The translations under genes and the position numbers were made by a program. The notes beneath the pieces were generated by a model that saw nothing but the letters and a program-made list of their open reading frames with translations, was not told the origin of the DNA and searched no databases. From contig NZ_BONQ01000083.1 of NCBI RefSeq assembly GCF_016862795.1, positions 124,001 to 188,000 on the forward strand: a DNA stretch of 64,000 nt. Reading direction: 5' to 3'. Of the stretch, positions 1-8,966 are shown piece by piece. The DNA comes from Dactylosporangium siamense. Lineage in GTDB: Bacteria > Actinomycetota > Actinomycetes > Mycobacteriales > Micromonosporaceae. Within the stretch, counting starts at the first letter, position 1. Each line of letters begins with the position of its first letter.

Positions 1-1124
1 CCGTACCGCTCCGCGCACCAGCCGATGATCAGCGAGCCCAGGGGTGTGCTGCCGAGGAAGACCAGGACGTACAGCGCCATGACCCGCCCTCGAAACTCAG
101 GATCGGTGCCGAGCTGGACGCGCTGGTTCGCCGCCTGCGCGAAGTAGATCATGAAGAACCCGGTGGGCAGGAGGAGCAGCACCGCCGTGAGGAACGTGGG
201 TGCGAACCCGACGAGCGTCTCGAACCCACCGAACAGCACGGCGGCGGCGAGCACCGCGTAGGCCGTGGGCCGTGCCCGGCGGCGCGAGCTGGCCAGGGCG
301 CCGGCCAGCGCACCGACCGCGAGCGCGGTGGTGAGCAGGCCGAAATACTGGGCGGAGGCGTTGAACTCGACCTTCGCCAGGACGGCGAGCGTGAGCTGGA
401 AGTTGAAGCCGAACAGCCCGACCACCAGGACCAGCAGGATGGCGAGACTGAGATCGGAACGGCGTTTGACGTAGCGCAGTCCGTCGATGGTACGGGCATC
501 GCTCGCCGAAACCGGCGGCCCCTCGACCCGGAACAGTTCCTCGGTGCGCATGCGGGTCAGCCCCACCAGCGGGGCGATGCACAAGGCCGCCGTGATCATG
601 AAAATCGGGCCGGTTCGGTCGTGCAGCAGCGCGATGACCAGCCCGGCGATCGCGGGGCCGACCACCCGCGCGGTGTTGAACGTGGCGGAGGACAGCGACA
701 GCGCATTGGGCAGCAGCTCCCTGCTGACCAGTTCGGAGACGAACGCCTGCCGCACCGGGGTCTCGATCGCGCTGATCACGCCGAAGAGGGCCGCGGTCAC
801 GAAGACCCACCAGAGGTTCACGACCCCGGTGAGGACCAGCGCGCCGAGCAGGGCCGCGACCAGTGCGGATGCGAAGTTTGCGATGAGGAGCAGGCGGCGT
901 TTGTCGAACCGGTCGGCGAGCTGACCTCCGTACAATGTGAGCAGCAGGACAGGCGTGAACTGCAGGGCCGTCACGATGCCCAGCGCAGTCGGCGAGTTGT
1001 CGGACAGCTGCAGGACGAGCCAGTCCTGCGCGACGACCATCATCCACGTGCCGAGAAGCTTGACCAGTTGTCCGGTCGAGAACAGCCGGTAGTTACGGAC
1101 CTTCAGCGAACCGAAGACGGTCAT
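1..1124 (-). CDS. MFS exporter, C-terminus cut by window edge
   Basis: Major facilitator transporter read on the minus strand; about 374 residues are visible and the C-terminus lies outside the window. The start is ATG at 1124 and overlaps the TGA of the upstream marR gene (ATGA), so the two are translationally coupled. Many hydrophobic helices are present, with the family motif A after helix 2 (GGQLADRFDKRR). Known: this branch of drug and siderophore exporters often sits beside a MarR repressor. Inferred: efflux of a small toxic ligand sensed by the neighbouring MarR protein. The substrate cannot be told from sequence. Confidence 0.85.
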   Translation of the reverse strand, partial: MTVFGSLKVRNYRLFSTGQLVKLLGTWMMVVAQDWLVLQLSDNSPTALGIVTALQFTPVLLLTLYGGQLADRFDKRRLLLIANFASALVAALLGALVLTGVVNLWWVFVTAALFGVISAIETPVRQAFVSELVSRELLPNALSLSSATFNTARVVGPAIAGLVIALLHDRTGPIFMITAALCIAPLVGLTRMRTEELFRVEGPPVSASDARTIDGLRYVKRRSDLSLAILLVLVVGLFGFNFQLTLAVLAKVEFNASAQYFGLLTTALAVGALAGALASSRRRARPTAYAVLAAAVLFGGFETLVGFAPTFLTAVLLLLPTGFFMIYFAQAANQRVQLGTDPEFRGRVMALYVLVFLGSTPLGSLIIGWCAERY

Positions 1125-1567
1125 GCGTTGCGGCCTATCCGGCCGAGGATCTCGGCCGCCTTTCCGAGCGTCTCGCGCTCCTCCGGGGTGAGCGCGGCGA
1201 GCTGCTTGGCCAGCCACTCGTCGCGGGCGCGGCGGTGCTCGAGGATGACGGCGCGGCCCGACTCGGTGGCGGCGAGGATGACCTGCCGGCCGTCGGTCGG
1301 GTGCGGGGTGCGCTGGACCAGGCCGCGCTCCTCCAGCTTCGCCACGATCTTGGTGAGGGTCGGCGGCTGGACCCGCTCGGCGTCGGCCAGCTCGCGGGGG
1401 GTCAGCGCACCGTTGAGTTCGAGGCTTGTCAATGCCGACAGCTGGGTGATCGTCAGGTCGCCGATCGGTCTGGCCTGACGCAGGCGGCGGTTGAGTCGGG
1501 TGATGCTGTCCCGCAGCGCCGCCGCGAGCTGCGCTGCAGTGATCTTCGGGGCACGGACCATCATCAC
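1121..1567 (-). CDS. MarR family transcriptional regulator
   Basis: 148-residue winged-helix regulator of usual MarR length. The DNA-binding core is visible at roughly residues 45-105 (TITQLSALTSLELNGALT then the wing). GTG at 1567 is followed directly by in-frame ATG codons at 1564 and 1561, so the exact start is uncertain by two residues. It is the first gene of a two-gene operon with the MFS exporter and lies beside a nested palindrome at 1569-1602, which suggests autorepression of the operon. The ligand is unknown. Confidence 0.88.
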   Translation of the reverse strand: MMMVRAPKITAAQLAAALRDSITRLNRRLRQARPIGDLTITQLSALTSLELNGALTPRELADAERVQPPTLTKIVAKLEERGLVQRTPHPTDGRQVILAATESGRAVILEHRRARDEWLAKQLAALTPEERETLGKAAEILGRIGRNA

Positions 1568-1568
1568 A

Positions 1569-1602
1569 GTCGTTAGCTTATCTAATAAGCTTGGCTAACG
1601 AC
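1569..1602. promoter_or_regulatory. Nested palindromic operator, probable MarR site
   Basis: Outer perfect inverted repeat GTCGTTAGC (1569-1577) and GCTAACGAC (1594-1602). Nested inside is a second one, AGCTTAT (1575-1581) and ATAAGCT (1585-1591). It starts 2 bp upstream of the marR start and is AT-rich compared with the surroundings. Binding by the adjacent MarR protein is an inference from position. Confidence 0.65.
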
Positions 1603-1628
1603 CTGTGTCGGTGATCACGGGGAGTACC

Positions 1629-1904
1629 GTGTGCGGCGTGACCAGCCAGCCGAAGCCGCTCGACCCGCCGATGGTGCCGTTCGCCCTCGCCGGGCTCGGA
1701 CTGTGGATCATCGCGGTGCTCGTGATGCTGCCGTTCCGCGACGAGTTGGCCGATGCCGGGCACGGCAACTGGTTCGGCATCGCCGTCGCCGGCGTGCTGT
1801 GGGGTATTCCAGGCGGTTTGACCATGGTCGTGCACGACCGCAACCGGAAGCGTCGGCGCGCGACGTCCGATTCGTTCAAGACCGGGGAGCGCGGCGGCGC
1901 CTAG
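1629..1904 (+). CDS. DUF2530-like small membrane protein
   Basis: About 91 residues, divergent from marR. It has two hydrophobic segments (ALAGLGLWIIAVLVML and GIAVAGVLWGIPGGLTMV) and a basic C-terminal tail (HDRNRKRRR), so an inner-membrane protein with a cytoplasmic positive end. Length and layout fit the actinobacterial DUF2530 family, whose function is unknown. GTG at 1629 is used because GGGGAG lies just upstream; GTG at 1638 is possible, and starting further upstream would run into the operator region. Confidence 0.65.
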   Translation: MCGVTSQPKPLDPPMVPFALAGLGLWIIAVLVMLPFRDELADAGHGNWFGIAVAGVLWGIPGGLTMVVHDRNRKRRRATSDSFKTGERGGA

Positions 1905-1914
1905 CCTCGAGGGC

Positions 1915-2307
1915 ATGGCTCCCAAACTCAACTACGTCGGCCTCGTGGTGGCCGACATGCCCAGAACCCTCGCGTTCTACCGGCTGCTCGGCCTGGACAT
2001 CCCGGCCGATCAGGACGCCGCGCCGCACGCCGAGCACGCGCTGCCCGGCGGCATGAGAATCTGCTGGGACACCGAGGAGACGATCCGTTCGTTCGACCCG
2101 GAATGGTCACCCACGGCCGGCGACGGTCGGTCCGCCATCGGCTTCGAGTGCGACACGCCCGCCGAGGTCGACAAGGTCTACGACGCGATGGTTTCCGCAG
2201 GGTACGAAGGTCACCTGGCGCCCTGGGACGCATTCTGGGGCATGCGGTACGCCGTCCTGCACGACCCCGACGGCCACGGCGTCGACCTCTACTGCACTAT
2301 CGGATGA
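1915..2307 (+). CDS. VOC family (glyoxalase-like) protein
   Basis: 130 residues covering a single vicinal-oxygen-chelate unit: an N-terminal beta-alpha-beta start (NYVGLVVADMPRTLAFYRLL) and a C-terminal half ending in HDPDGHGVDLYC, the usual final strand with the family acidic and histidine positions. Such proteins are metal-dependent lyases or dioxygenases, or metal-free ligand binders; the substrate cannot be assigned. The last 11 bp overlap the 3' end of the convergent AraC gene. Confidence 0.85.
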   Translation: MAPKLNYVGLVVADMPRTLAFYRLLGLDIPADQDAAPHAEHALPGGMRICWDTEETIRSFDPEWSPTAGDGRSAIGFECDTPAEVDKVYDAMVSAGYEGHLAPWDAFWGMRYAVLHDPDGHGVDLYCTIG

Positions 2308-2989
2308 CCTCGCGCAGGGGTGCGCCGGCCAGCGCCTTCACCTCGCGGGAGAGGTGCGCCTGGTCGGCGTAGCCGCTGCTGACCGCCACCAGGCCGAACG
2401 GCATGCCGCCCCGGGCCAGGTCCAGCGCCGCGTTCACGCGCAGGATCCGGGAGAGCGTTTTCAGGCCGTACCCGAACAGGTGCAGACCGCGGCGGTGCAG
2501 TTGCCGCTCGCTCAGGCCGACGTCGGCCGCGATCTCCGACACCGGGCGCAGCGCCCTGAGCCGTTCAACCACCGCGCCCACCCAGGGCTCGTCCGGTTTG
2601 TCGTTCCTGGCGAATGCCGCCTCGAGCTGCCGGGCCGGATCAGCGGCCTCGTCGAGCAGCTCGGTGAGCCGCCTGACGCGCGCCGACGGCCACAGCGCCG
2701 ACAGCGGCACCCGCTGGTCACGCAGCTCGTCGGCGGGGATGCCGAGCAATCCTGGCGCCGTACCCGGACCGAAACGGATCGCCGTATACGTGCGGGCGCC
2801 TTCACTGACACCCACCTTCGCGGTGGTGTCCGGACCGGCGACGAGCAGCTGACCGGCGTAGTGGATCACGTCCATGCAGCCATCCGGCAGGACGCGGACC
2901 AGCTCACTCCCGCCCGATCCGCGTTGCCAGACCGTCGCGCCGGGTATGCGCGACGGTCGCTCCCGATAGCCGAACTCAGCCGTGGCCAT
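2297..2989 (-). CDS. AraC family regulator (DUF6597-type N-terminus)
   Basis: 230 residues. The N-terminal half resembles the DUF6597 ligand module (LVRVLPDGCMDVIHYAGQLL), and the C-terminal AraC helix-turn-helix pair is clear (VSEIAADVGLSERQLHRR, then the second helix near SSGYADQAHLSREVK). ATG at 2989 overlaps the end of the upstream DUF3027 gene by 14 bp, so the two are probably co-transcribed. The target is not known. Confidence 0.85.
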   Translation of the reverse strand: MATAEFGYRERPSRIPGATVWQRGSGGSELVRVLPDGCMDVIHYAGQLLVAGPDTTAKVGVSEGARTYTAIRFGPGTAPGLLGIPADELRDQRVPLSALWPSARVRRLTELLDEAADPARQLEAAFARNDKPDEPWVGAVVERLRALRPVSEIAADVGLSERQLHRRGLHLFGYGLKTLSRILRVNAALDLARGGMPFGLVAVSSGYADQAHLSREVKALAGAPLREVIR

Positions 2990-3818
2990 AGGGTTCGGCG
3001 GGCTCGGCCTCGTCGACCGAGCCGTGCGCCCGGCTGACGGACACCGACTCGACCTCGCTGTCGTCGAACACCGTCGGCAGCTCGTCGACCGCCTGGACCT
3101 GCTCGACCAGCACCTCGGAGTGCGCACCGCAGCCGTGGTCGACGCTGACGACCTGGGCGTCGTCGGGCGCATACTCGTTGCCGCACACCCCGAACGACTG
3201 CCGCATCGAACCGGCGAGCTGCAGGTAGAACCCGCACGAACCGCACCGGGCCGCCGACGGCGCCGCGACGGAGATCGGCGCGTTGGGACCACGGTCGCCG
3301 TCATACCACCGCTGGGCGGCGTCGAGCCGGCCCTCGCGGGACAGCACCCGGACCCGGCCGAGACCGAACTCCCAGTTGGTCTCCTCGACCGCCGGGTCAT
3401 CGGACTGCACGTAACCCGGCGCGAGCCGCACATCGTCTGCCGGCGTCGGCAGCAGGTCGCCGACGCCCAGGTCACCGGGCTGCAACCGCTCCTGCCACGG
3501 CACCCACTCGGGCGCGCGCAGCGCCTCGGGCCCCGGCAGCAGCGTCGACTCACAGATCGTCACCTGCTTGCTGCGCGGGATCCTGGTGACGCTCACCGCC
3601 CAGCGCCAGCCCCGGTATCCAGGCAGGCCACAGGCGAAGAAATGGGTGACGAGCCGCTCACCTTCGGCAACCACGCCCAGATGCTCACCGATATGGTCCG
3701 GGTCGACGACGTCCAGCCCGAGGCGGGCGATCTCCACGGCGTCCGCGCAGACCTGGTCGGGCTTGCCCGCGCGGCCGCTGGAGCGGGTCGGAGCAGTCGA
3801 GGCTGTCACGCTCTCCAT
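2976..3818 (-). CDS. DUF3027 family protein
   Basis: 280 residues, matching the length and landmarks of actinobacterial DUF3027 proteins. Near residues 190-235 there is a zinc-ribbon-like set of ligands: RCGSCGF, then a later Cys (GVCGNEYAP), then VDHGCGAH. The C-terminus is acidic. Function of the family is unknown; the metal-binding cluster is inferred. It is divergent from the MFS-mqnB operon, a neighbourhood that recurs in actinobacteria as far as I recall. Confidence 0.82.
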   Translation of the reverse strand: MESVTASTAPTRSSGRAGKPDQVCADAVEIARLGLDVVDPDHIGEHLGVVAEGERLVTHFFACGLPGYRGWRWAVSVTRIPRSKQVTICESTLLPGPEALRAPEWVPWQERLQPGDLGVGDLLPTPADDVRLAPGYVQSDDPAVEETNWEFGLGRVRVLSREGRLDAAQRWYDGDRGPNAPISVAAPSAARCGSCGFYLQLAGSMRQSFGVCGNEYAPDDAQVVSVDHGCGAHSEVLVEQVQAVDELPTVFDDSEVESVSVSRAHGSVDEAEPAEPYGHG

Positions 3819-3891
3819 TGTTCCTCATCGCCACGCCCGATGAGCACGGCGGCCCCGGCGTGGCCGGAAACTGTCGCACCCATGGTTCAGG

Positions 3892-5790
3892 ATGGGGGGC
3901 ATGTCGGTGATTCGAGGCGTTGCGCAGTCTGTGGTGACCACTGTGCGGGCAGCACGGGTCGCCACCGTCGGCGGTGCCCGGGCCGGCCGCTTCGTGGGTC
4001 GCAACCTGCTGCGTGTCCGCGAGCGCGGCGCCGGCGGCGAGACCGGCATGCTCCGCCTGCTCGACCTGCACGCGGCGTCCTGCGCCGGCGACACCCTCGT
4101 CGCGCTCGGCCTCGCCGGCACCATCTTCTTCTCGGTGGAGGCGGGCGAGGCCCGCGACCGGGTGGCGCTGTATCTGATCGTGACGATGCTGCCGTTCGCG
4201 CTGCTGGCCCCGATCGTCGGGCCGGTCCTCGACCGCTTCCGGCACGGCCGGCGCTATGCGCTCGCCGTCACGATGCTCGGCCGGGCGTTCCTGGCGGTCC
4301 TGATCTCCGAGCACCTGACCGGGTGGGCGCTCTATCCGGCCGCGTTCGGCATGCTGGTGCTCTCCCGCGCCTATGGCGTGGCCCGCAGCGCCGCCCTGCC
4401 CCGCGTGCTGCCCAAGGGGCTCGGCCTGTCCGAGGCCGGGGCCCGCGCCTCCGTGTTCGGCACGTTCGCCGGCGCGATCGTGCTGCCGATCGGCCTGGTC
4501 GCGGCCCAGTTCGGCCCGCAGTGGCCGCTGCGATTGTCGATCATCGTCTTCTTCTGGGGCATGGTCACCTCGCTGCGGCTGCCGCCCCGCGCCGATTCAG
4601 ACCCACCCGAGCAGGTCCCCCGCGTGCTGCAGCGCCCCAGCCACCGCGGCGCCAAGATCCTCTCCGGACGGCTCGTCGTCGGCGCCCTGATCGGCAGCGC
4701 GACCCTGCGCGCGCTGTATGGGTTCCTGACCCTGTTCCTCGCGTTCGCGATCAAGGAGAAGGTGCTCCCGGTCGGCCTCGGCCCGTGGCGGCTGTCGGAG
4801 CAGGTGGCGGTCGTGGTGGTGGCCGCCGCGCTCGGCATCGGCTCGTTCCTGGCCACCGCCATCGGCACCCGCCTGCGCATCCACCGGCCGGCCCTGCTGC
4901 AGGCGGTCGGCATCACCGTGGCCGCGTTCGTGGCCGTCATCGCCGCCGACCGGAACTCTCTGGGCACGGTGGCCCTGTTGTGCCTCGTCACCGCGATCGC
5001 CAGCGGCCTGGCCAAGCTGGCCGTCGACGCCTCGATCCAGGAGCGTGCCGACGAGCAGGTCCGGGCCAGCGCGTTCGCCCACTCCGAGACCCTGCTCATG
5101 GTCGCCTGGGTCCTCGGTGGCGCCGTCGGCCTCATCCCGTTCGGCAGCGACTGGGGCCTGATCGTGGCCGCCACGTTCATGGCGTTCGCGACGGTCCGCG
5201 CGATCTGGTCGGCGATCTCCCTGCGCAAGGAGCGCCTGCGTGGCGCCCCGCTCGACCATGACGAGCAGCCAACCGACCCGGTCGCGGCCACCCAGCCCGG
5301 CGGCTCGGCGGGCGGCCCGGACGGGCGACGTGGAGCTGACGCGACGACCGTGCCGCGACCGGCCAGCACGACCTCGGGCTCGACCGCGGGCCCAGCCGCC
5401 GGTGCAACCGCGGGCCCAGCCGCCGGCGCGGCTTCAGGGGCGGATGCCGGCGCGACCCGGCGGATGCCGTTCCAGGCCCGCTCCGGCGACGAGGCCCCGA
5501 CCGCTGCCGCCGCCGGTCAGGGCGCCGAGGACGACCGCTCGCGGCGCCGCTTCGGTTGGCGCCGGCGCCCCTCCGCTGCCCCGGCGACCGCCCCGACCGG
5601 CTCCGGATCGTCGGCGGCCCGCAGCGGCGGCCAGGCCGGCGCTCGGCAGCAGCAGCCGGTCGACGCGACCCGGCAGATGCCGGCCGTCGACGTGGACACC
5701 GAGACGGCCCCGCTCGCACCGCCTGGATACACGCTGTACCGCCCCTCTGGCATGGACTCGACCCGACGCCTGGAGGATGACGACCGATGA
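3892..5790 (+). CDS. MFS transporter with long disordered C-terminal tail
   Basis: About 632 residues. The first 450 carry repeated hydrophobic helices of a 12-helix MFS protein (LPFALLAPIVGPVLDR is a typical helix-loop). The last 170 are low-complexity Ala, Pro, Gly and Thr, containing two RMPFQ or QMPAVD-like blocks each preceded by ATR, and are probably cytoplasmic and disordered. The start is ambiguous between ATG 3892 and ATG 3901. The stop overlaps the mqnB start (ATGA at 5787), so translational coupling to the menaquinone gene is likely. The transported compound is unknown. Confidence 0.85.
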   Translation: MGGMSVIRGVAQSVVTTVRAARVATVGGARAGRFVGRNLLRVRERGAGGETGMLRLLDLHAASCAGDTLVALGLAGTIFFSVEAGEARDRVALYLIVTMLPFALLAPIVGPVLDRFRHGRRYALAVTMLGRAFLAVLISEHLTGWALYPAAFGMLVLSRAYGVARSAALPRVLPKGLGLSEAGARASVFGTFAGAIVLPIGLVAAQFGPQWPLRLSIIVFFWGMVTSLRLPPRADSDPPEQVPRVLQRPSHRGAKILSGRLVVGALIGSATLRALYGFLTLFLAFAIKEKVLPVGLGPWRLSEQVAVVVVAAALGIGSFLATAIGTRLRIHRPALLQAVGITVAAFVAVIAADRNSLGTVALLCLVTAIASGLAKLAVDASIQERADEQVRASAFAHSETLLMVAWVLGGAVGLIPFGSDWGLIVAATFMAFATVRAIWSAISLRKERLRGAPLDHDEQPTDPVAATQPGGSAGGPDGRRGADATTVPRPASTTSGSTAGPAAGATAGPAAGAASGADAGATRRMPFQARSGDEAPTAAAAGQGAEDDRSRRRFGWRRRPSAAPATAPTGSGSSAARSGGQAGARQQQPVDATRQMPAVDVDTETAPLAPPGYTLYRPSGMDSTRRLEDDDR

Positions 5791-6479
5791 GACCGTTCCT
5801 GGGATACGACCGCGCGCTGATCGTCACCGCGGTGGAGATCGAGCGGGCCACCGTGCTCGCCGGCCTCGGCATCGCCGACCCGCAACCCGACGACCTCGAG
5901 ACCGGTGCGCCCGTCGTGGTCGTCGCCGCGGGCGTCGGCCCGGCCGCCGCGGCCGCCGTGACCGCGCAGTTCACCACGACGGCGGTCAACGACGGCCGCC
6001 CGTTCGGGGTGGTGCTGTCCGCCGGCATCGCGGGCGGCTTCGCCGGGCGGGTCGAGATCGGCGGCCTCGTCGTCGCCACCGAGAGCATCGCCGCAGACCT
6101 CGGCGCCGCCGGCCCGGACGGCTTCGAAAGCGTCGACGACCTGGGCTTCGGCACCGCCCGCCACGACGCCGACCCGGCACTGCTGCGCACCCTGCGCCTG
6201 GCCCTCCCCGAAGCCGTCGGCGGCCCCGTCCTCACCGTCTCCACGGTCACCGGCACCGCCGAGACCAAGGAAGCCGTCCAGAAGCGCCACCCGGACGCGG
6301 TCGCCGAGGGCATGGAGGGCTTCGGCGTCGCCACCGCCGCCCGGCTCTGGCCCGGCACCGCGTTCGGCGAGATCCGCACCGTCTCCAACGCCGTCGGGCC
6401 CCGGGACCGGGCCGCCTGGCGCATCCCGCAGGCCCTGGAAACCCTCCGCGAAGCCTTCGCCACCCTGGCCGGCCGCTGA
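5787..6479 (+). CDS. mqnB: Futalosine hydrolase
   Basis: 230 residues of the nucleoside phosphorylase/hydrolase fold. It releases hypoxanthine from futalosine to give dehypoxanthinyl futalosine in the alternative menaquinone pathway. Visible landmarks are the glycine-rich SAGIAGGF, the active-site block AEGMEGFGVATAA with the purine- and ribose-contacting Met and Glu, and the C-terminal SNAVGPRDR. It starts inside the stop codon of the MFS gene. mqnD follows 458 bp downstream on the same strand, which supports the assignment. Cytoplasmic. Confidence 0.93.
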   Translation: MRPFLGYDRALIVTAVEIERATVLAGLGIADPQPDDLETGAPVVVVAAGVGPAAAAAVTAQFTTTAVNDGRPFGVVLSAGIAGGFAGRVEIGGLVVATESIAADLGAAGPDGFESVDDLGFGTARHDADPALLRTLRLALPEAVGGPVLTVSTVTGTAETKEAVQKRHPDAVAEGMEGFGVATAARLWPGTAFGEIRTVSNAVGPRDRAAWRIPQALETLREAFATLAGR

Positions 6480-6937
6480 CCATCGACGAGACAGCCTGCG
6501 CCTCGCATCGTTGATCGAAATCGCGCACCGGCTGCGCGGACATCCCGCCGGTGACTTTGATCACCACGGACATCCACTCCCGGCGCGACACAGGCGAACA
6601 AAGAGGCTGATCCGGACACCAGCAGCGCCGGACCGGGCGGCGACCACGCGGCGTCGGTGCCGGAAATCCCACAACCCGAAGGATCCCCAGGGCACCTGAC
6701 CCGGCGATCGCTCGACCCGTCGCGGGATCGGTTTCCCCGAACGCCACCCACCCGGTCGACAAGATCTTGCACAGATCGAAGTCGTGCGATGGCCAGAACC
6801 GATCACCAGGAAGATCCACCCCAGGTACGGAACCAGCAAGCCCCCACATCCATATGTGTCGAATGCGTTGTAAGGGTCACACCGGGCGTTTGGCGACTCG
6901 TCGTGCAGAGCCGCGCGACGGCGTTAGATTCGAGGTT
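6480..6937. other. Intergenic spacer between mqnB and mqnD
   Basis: 458 bp with no convincing gene; the short open frames have poor codon structure. It contains an inverted pair of the TGATCAAAGTC-type element at 6512-6563 and a further degenerate copy near 6774 (GATCGAAGTCGTGC). The same element forms the tandem array at 13.3-13.9 kb. Confidence 0.5.
6512..6563. repeat. Inverted TGATCAAAGTC elements forming a hairpin
   Basis: TGATCGAAATC at 6512 and GACTTTGATCA ending at 6563 are near-perfect inverted copies. Inside them CACCGGC and GCCGGTG also pair, giving a two-step stem. It sits just after mqnB and could act as a terminator or as a dispersed extragenic element. Confidence 0.55.
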
Positions 6938-7756
6938 GTGACGCTCTCCCTGGCCTTCTCGCCGTGCCCCAACGACACCTTCGTCTTCCACGCGCTGGCA
7001 CACGGGCTGGTCCCCGGCACGCCGGCGTTCGACGTGACGTATGCCGATGTCGACGTCACCAACACCGCTGCCGAGCGGGGCGAGTTCGACCTGGTCAAGG
7101 TGAGCTACGCGGCGCTGCCGTGGCTGCTGGATCAGTACACGCTGCTGCCCTGCGGCGGGGCGCTCGGCCGGGGCTGCGGGCCGCTGGTCCTGGTGAAGGA
7201 CCAGGCGATCACCAGCCTTGAGGGCAGGACGGTGGCGGTGCCGGGCGACCGCACCACGGCGTATCTGCTGATGCGCCTGTGGTCGGCAGGAGCGCCGCCG
7301 AAGCGGGTGGAGATCGTGCCGTTCGCCGAGATCATGCCGGCGGTGGCCAGGGGCCAGTTCGACGCCGGGCTGGTGATCCACGAGGCGCGGTTCACGTTCC
7401 AGCGGCACGGGTTGCACGCACTCGCGGACCTCGGGGAGTGGTGGGAGGGCGACACGGGCCTGCCGATCCCGCTCGGTGCGATCATCGCGCACCGCGACCG
7501 GGTCGACCCCGAGCAGGCGACCGCCTGGATCAAGGAGTCGGTGCGGCAGGCATGGGCCGACCCGGCCCGGAGCCGTGGCTACGTCCTGGCACACGCCCAG
7601 GAGATGGAGCAGTCGGTCGTCGACCAGCACATCGGGCTGTATGTCAACGAGTTCACGTCGTCACTCGGCCCGGACGGTCACGCCGCGGTCGATGCCCTGC
7701 TGACCAGGGCCGCCGCCGAGGGGCTGGTCCCAGCCACACCCCTCGTCGGCGCCTAG
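6938..7756 (+). CDS. mqnD: 1,4-dihydroxy-6-naphthoate synthase
   Basis: 272 residues with the periplasmic-binding-protein-like fold of MqnD, which converts cyclic dehypoxanthinyl futalosine to 1,4-dihydroxy-6-naphthoate in menaquinone synthesis. The N-terminal signature LAFSPCPNDTF and the block RGCGPLVL are typical, as is the dicarboxylate-binding-like core (FAEIMPAVARGQFDAGLVIHE). GTG at 6938 is chosen because GAGG lies just upstream and the family signature begins four residues in; the frame is open further upstream but without homology. Cytoplasmic. Confidence 0.92.
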   Translation: MTLSLAFSPCPNDTFVFHALAHGLVPGTPAFDVTYADVDVTNTAAERGEFDLVKVSYAALPWLLDQYTLLPCGGALGRGCGPLVLVKDQAITSLEGRTVAVPGDRTTAYLLMRLWSAGAPPKRVEIVPFAEIMPAVARGQFDAGLVIHEARFTFQRHGLHALADLGEWWEGDTGLPIPLGAIIAHRDRVDPEQATAWIKESVRQAWADPARSRGYVLAHAQEMEQSVVDQHIGLYVNEFTSSLGPDGHAAVDALLTRAAAEGLVPATPLVGA

Positions 7757-7780
7757 CGAAGCGGTCAGATAGCGAGGCGG

Positions 7781-8179
7781 TCAGACCTCCAGCTCGCGGG
7801 CCACCAGGTGGACCGCCTCGGCGACGGTCTTGGCGGTCTTGCGGTCGGGGAAGCGACCCCGCTGCAGGTCGGGTTGGATCTTCGCCTCGAGGACCCTGAT
7901 CATGTCCTCGATCAGGCCGTGCAGCTCGTCCGGCTGGCGACGGCTGGCGACGGCGCGGGCCTCGGTCACCGAGGGCGGCGCGTCCAGGAGCTTGACGTGC
8001 ATCGCCTGGCTGCCCTTACGGCTCTCGACCACCCCGAACTCGACCCGCTGGCCGGTCTTCAACTCACCCGCGCCGGCCGGCAGTGCCGCCTTGTGCACGA
8101 AGACGTCTCCACCGTCGTCGCTGGTGAGGAACCCGAAACCCTTCTCCGTGTCGTACCACTTCACTCGACCCGTCGGCAC
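7781..8179 (-). CDS. Cold-shock-domain protein with C-terminal extension
   Basis: 132 residues. Residues 1-68 are a cold-shock OB fold with both RNA-binding motifs (KGFGFL and DVFVHKAAL). The following 60 residues form an extension (ELHGLIEDMIRVLEAKIQP) found in actinobacterial CspA-like proteins of this longer type. Start GTG 8179 matches the family beginning (PTGRVKWYD) with GGGGAG upstream. Likely an RNA chaperone or regulator of translation. The HAD gene lies upstream on the same strand, with about 50 bp between the two. Confidence 0.85.
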   Translation of the reverse strand: MPTGRVKWYDTEKGFGFLTSDDGGDVFVHKAALPAGAGELKTGQRVEFGVVESRKGSQAMHVKLLDAPPSVTEARAVASRRQPDELHGLIEDMIRVLEAKIQPDLQRGRFPDRKTAKTVAEAVHLVARELEV

Positions 8180-8230
8180 GCTGCCCTGCTCCCCAGTGTC
8201 TTGACCCGTCCCACCCACAACACCACAAGG

Positions 8231-8869
8231 CTAGTCACCGCTTCCCGCCCGGCCAACCGAGATCACGCCCCGGAGAAACGCCGGGAACGCGTGCAGATCG
8301 GGACTCACGAGGGAGGCTCCGGCGGCCTGCAGGTCAGCGGCGGAGCACGGTCCGGTCGTGACGCCGAGGACGGGTACGCCGGCCAGGACGCCGGCCTGCA
8401 TATCGGCGACGTGATCGCCGACGTAGGCGGTGGCGCTGACGGAACGCAGTACCGACGCCTTCTCGGCGGCGAACACATCGCCATGGACCTCATCGACCGG
8501 AATGTCCAGATGCGCGAGATGCAGTGACGCGAGCCTGCCGAGCTTCGACGTGATCACCACGATCCGCCCGCCGGCCGCACGGACCGCCGCCAGCGCCGCC
8601 AGGGCTCCGGGGAGCGCCACCGCGGGTGTTATCGCGTGTTCCTCGTACAGGAGGCGATAGGTCAGCACCGCCTCCTCGACGGACTCGGGCGGGAACCACT
8701 CGGACAACTCCGTGCGCAGCGGCGGCCCGAGGCGGGACACGGCGAGGTCGGCGTCGACGTGCACGCCAGTACGCGCCGTGAGCGCCCGGTACGCGGCCGC
8801 GATCCCCGGCCTGGTGTCGAGGAGCGTCATGTCAAGGTCAAAGCCAATGACAACCGGTTGTTGAGACAC
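8231..8869 (-). CDS. HAD family phosphatase
   Basis: 212 residues. HAD motif I is seen as FDLDMTLLDT (nucleophile and acid-base Asp), motif II as VVITSKL, motif III as EKASVLR and motif IV as AYVGDHVADMQA, with an alpha-helical cap between I and II as in phosphoglycolate phosphatase-like enzymes. GTG 8869 places motif I near the N-terminus; ATG 8923 would add 18 residues. The substrate is unknown. It is divergent from the chitinase. Confidence 0.87.
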   Translation of the reverse strand: MSQQPVVIGFDLDMTLLDTRPGIAAAYRALTARTGVHVDADLAVSRLGPPLRTELSEWFPPESVEEAVLTYRLLYEEHAITPAVALPGALAALAAVRAAGGRIVVITSKLGRLASLHLAHLDIPVDEVHGDVFAAEKASVLRSVSATAYVGDHVADMQAGVLAGVPVLGVTTGPCSAADLQAAGASLVSPDLHAFPAFLRGVISVGRAGSGD

Positions 8870-8966
8870 CTTTAAGGATGCCCAGGTCACGATAGGTATG
8901 CCATCGAAATACACGCCGATCATGTATTGACGGGGTGAGACTCTGGCCACTAGCGTCACCAACACT

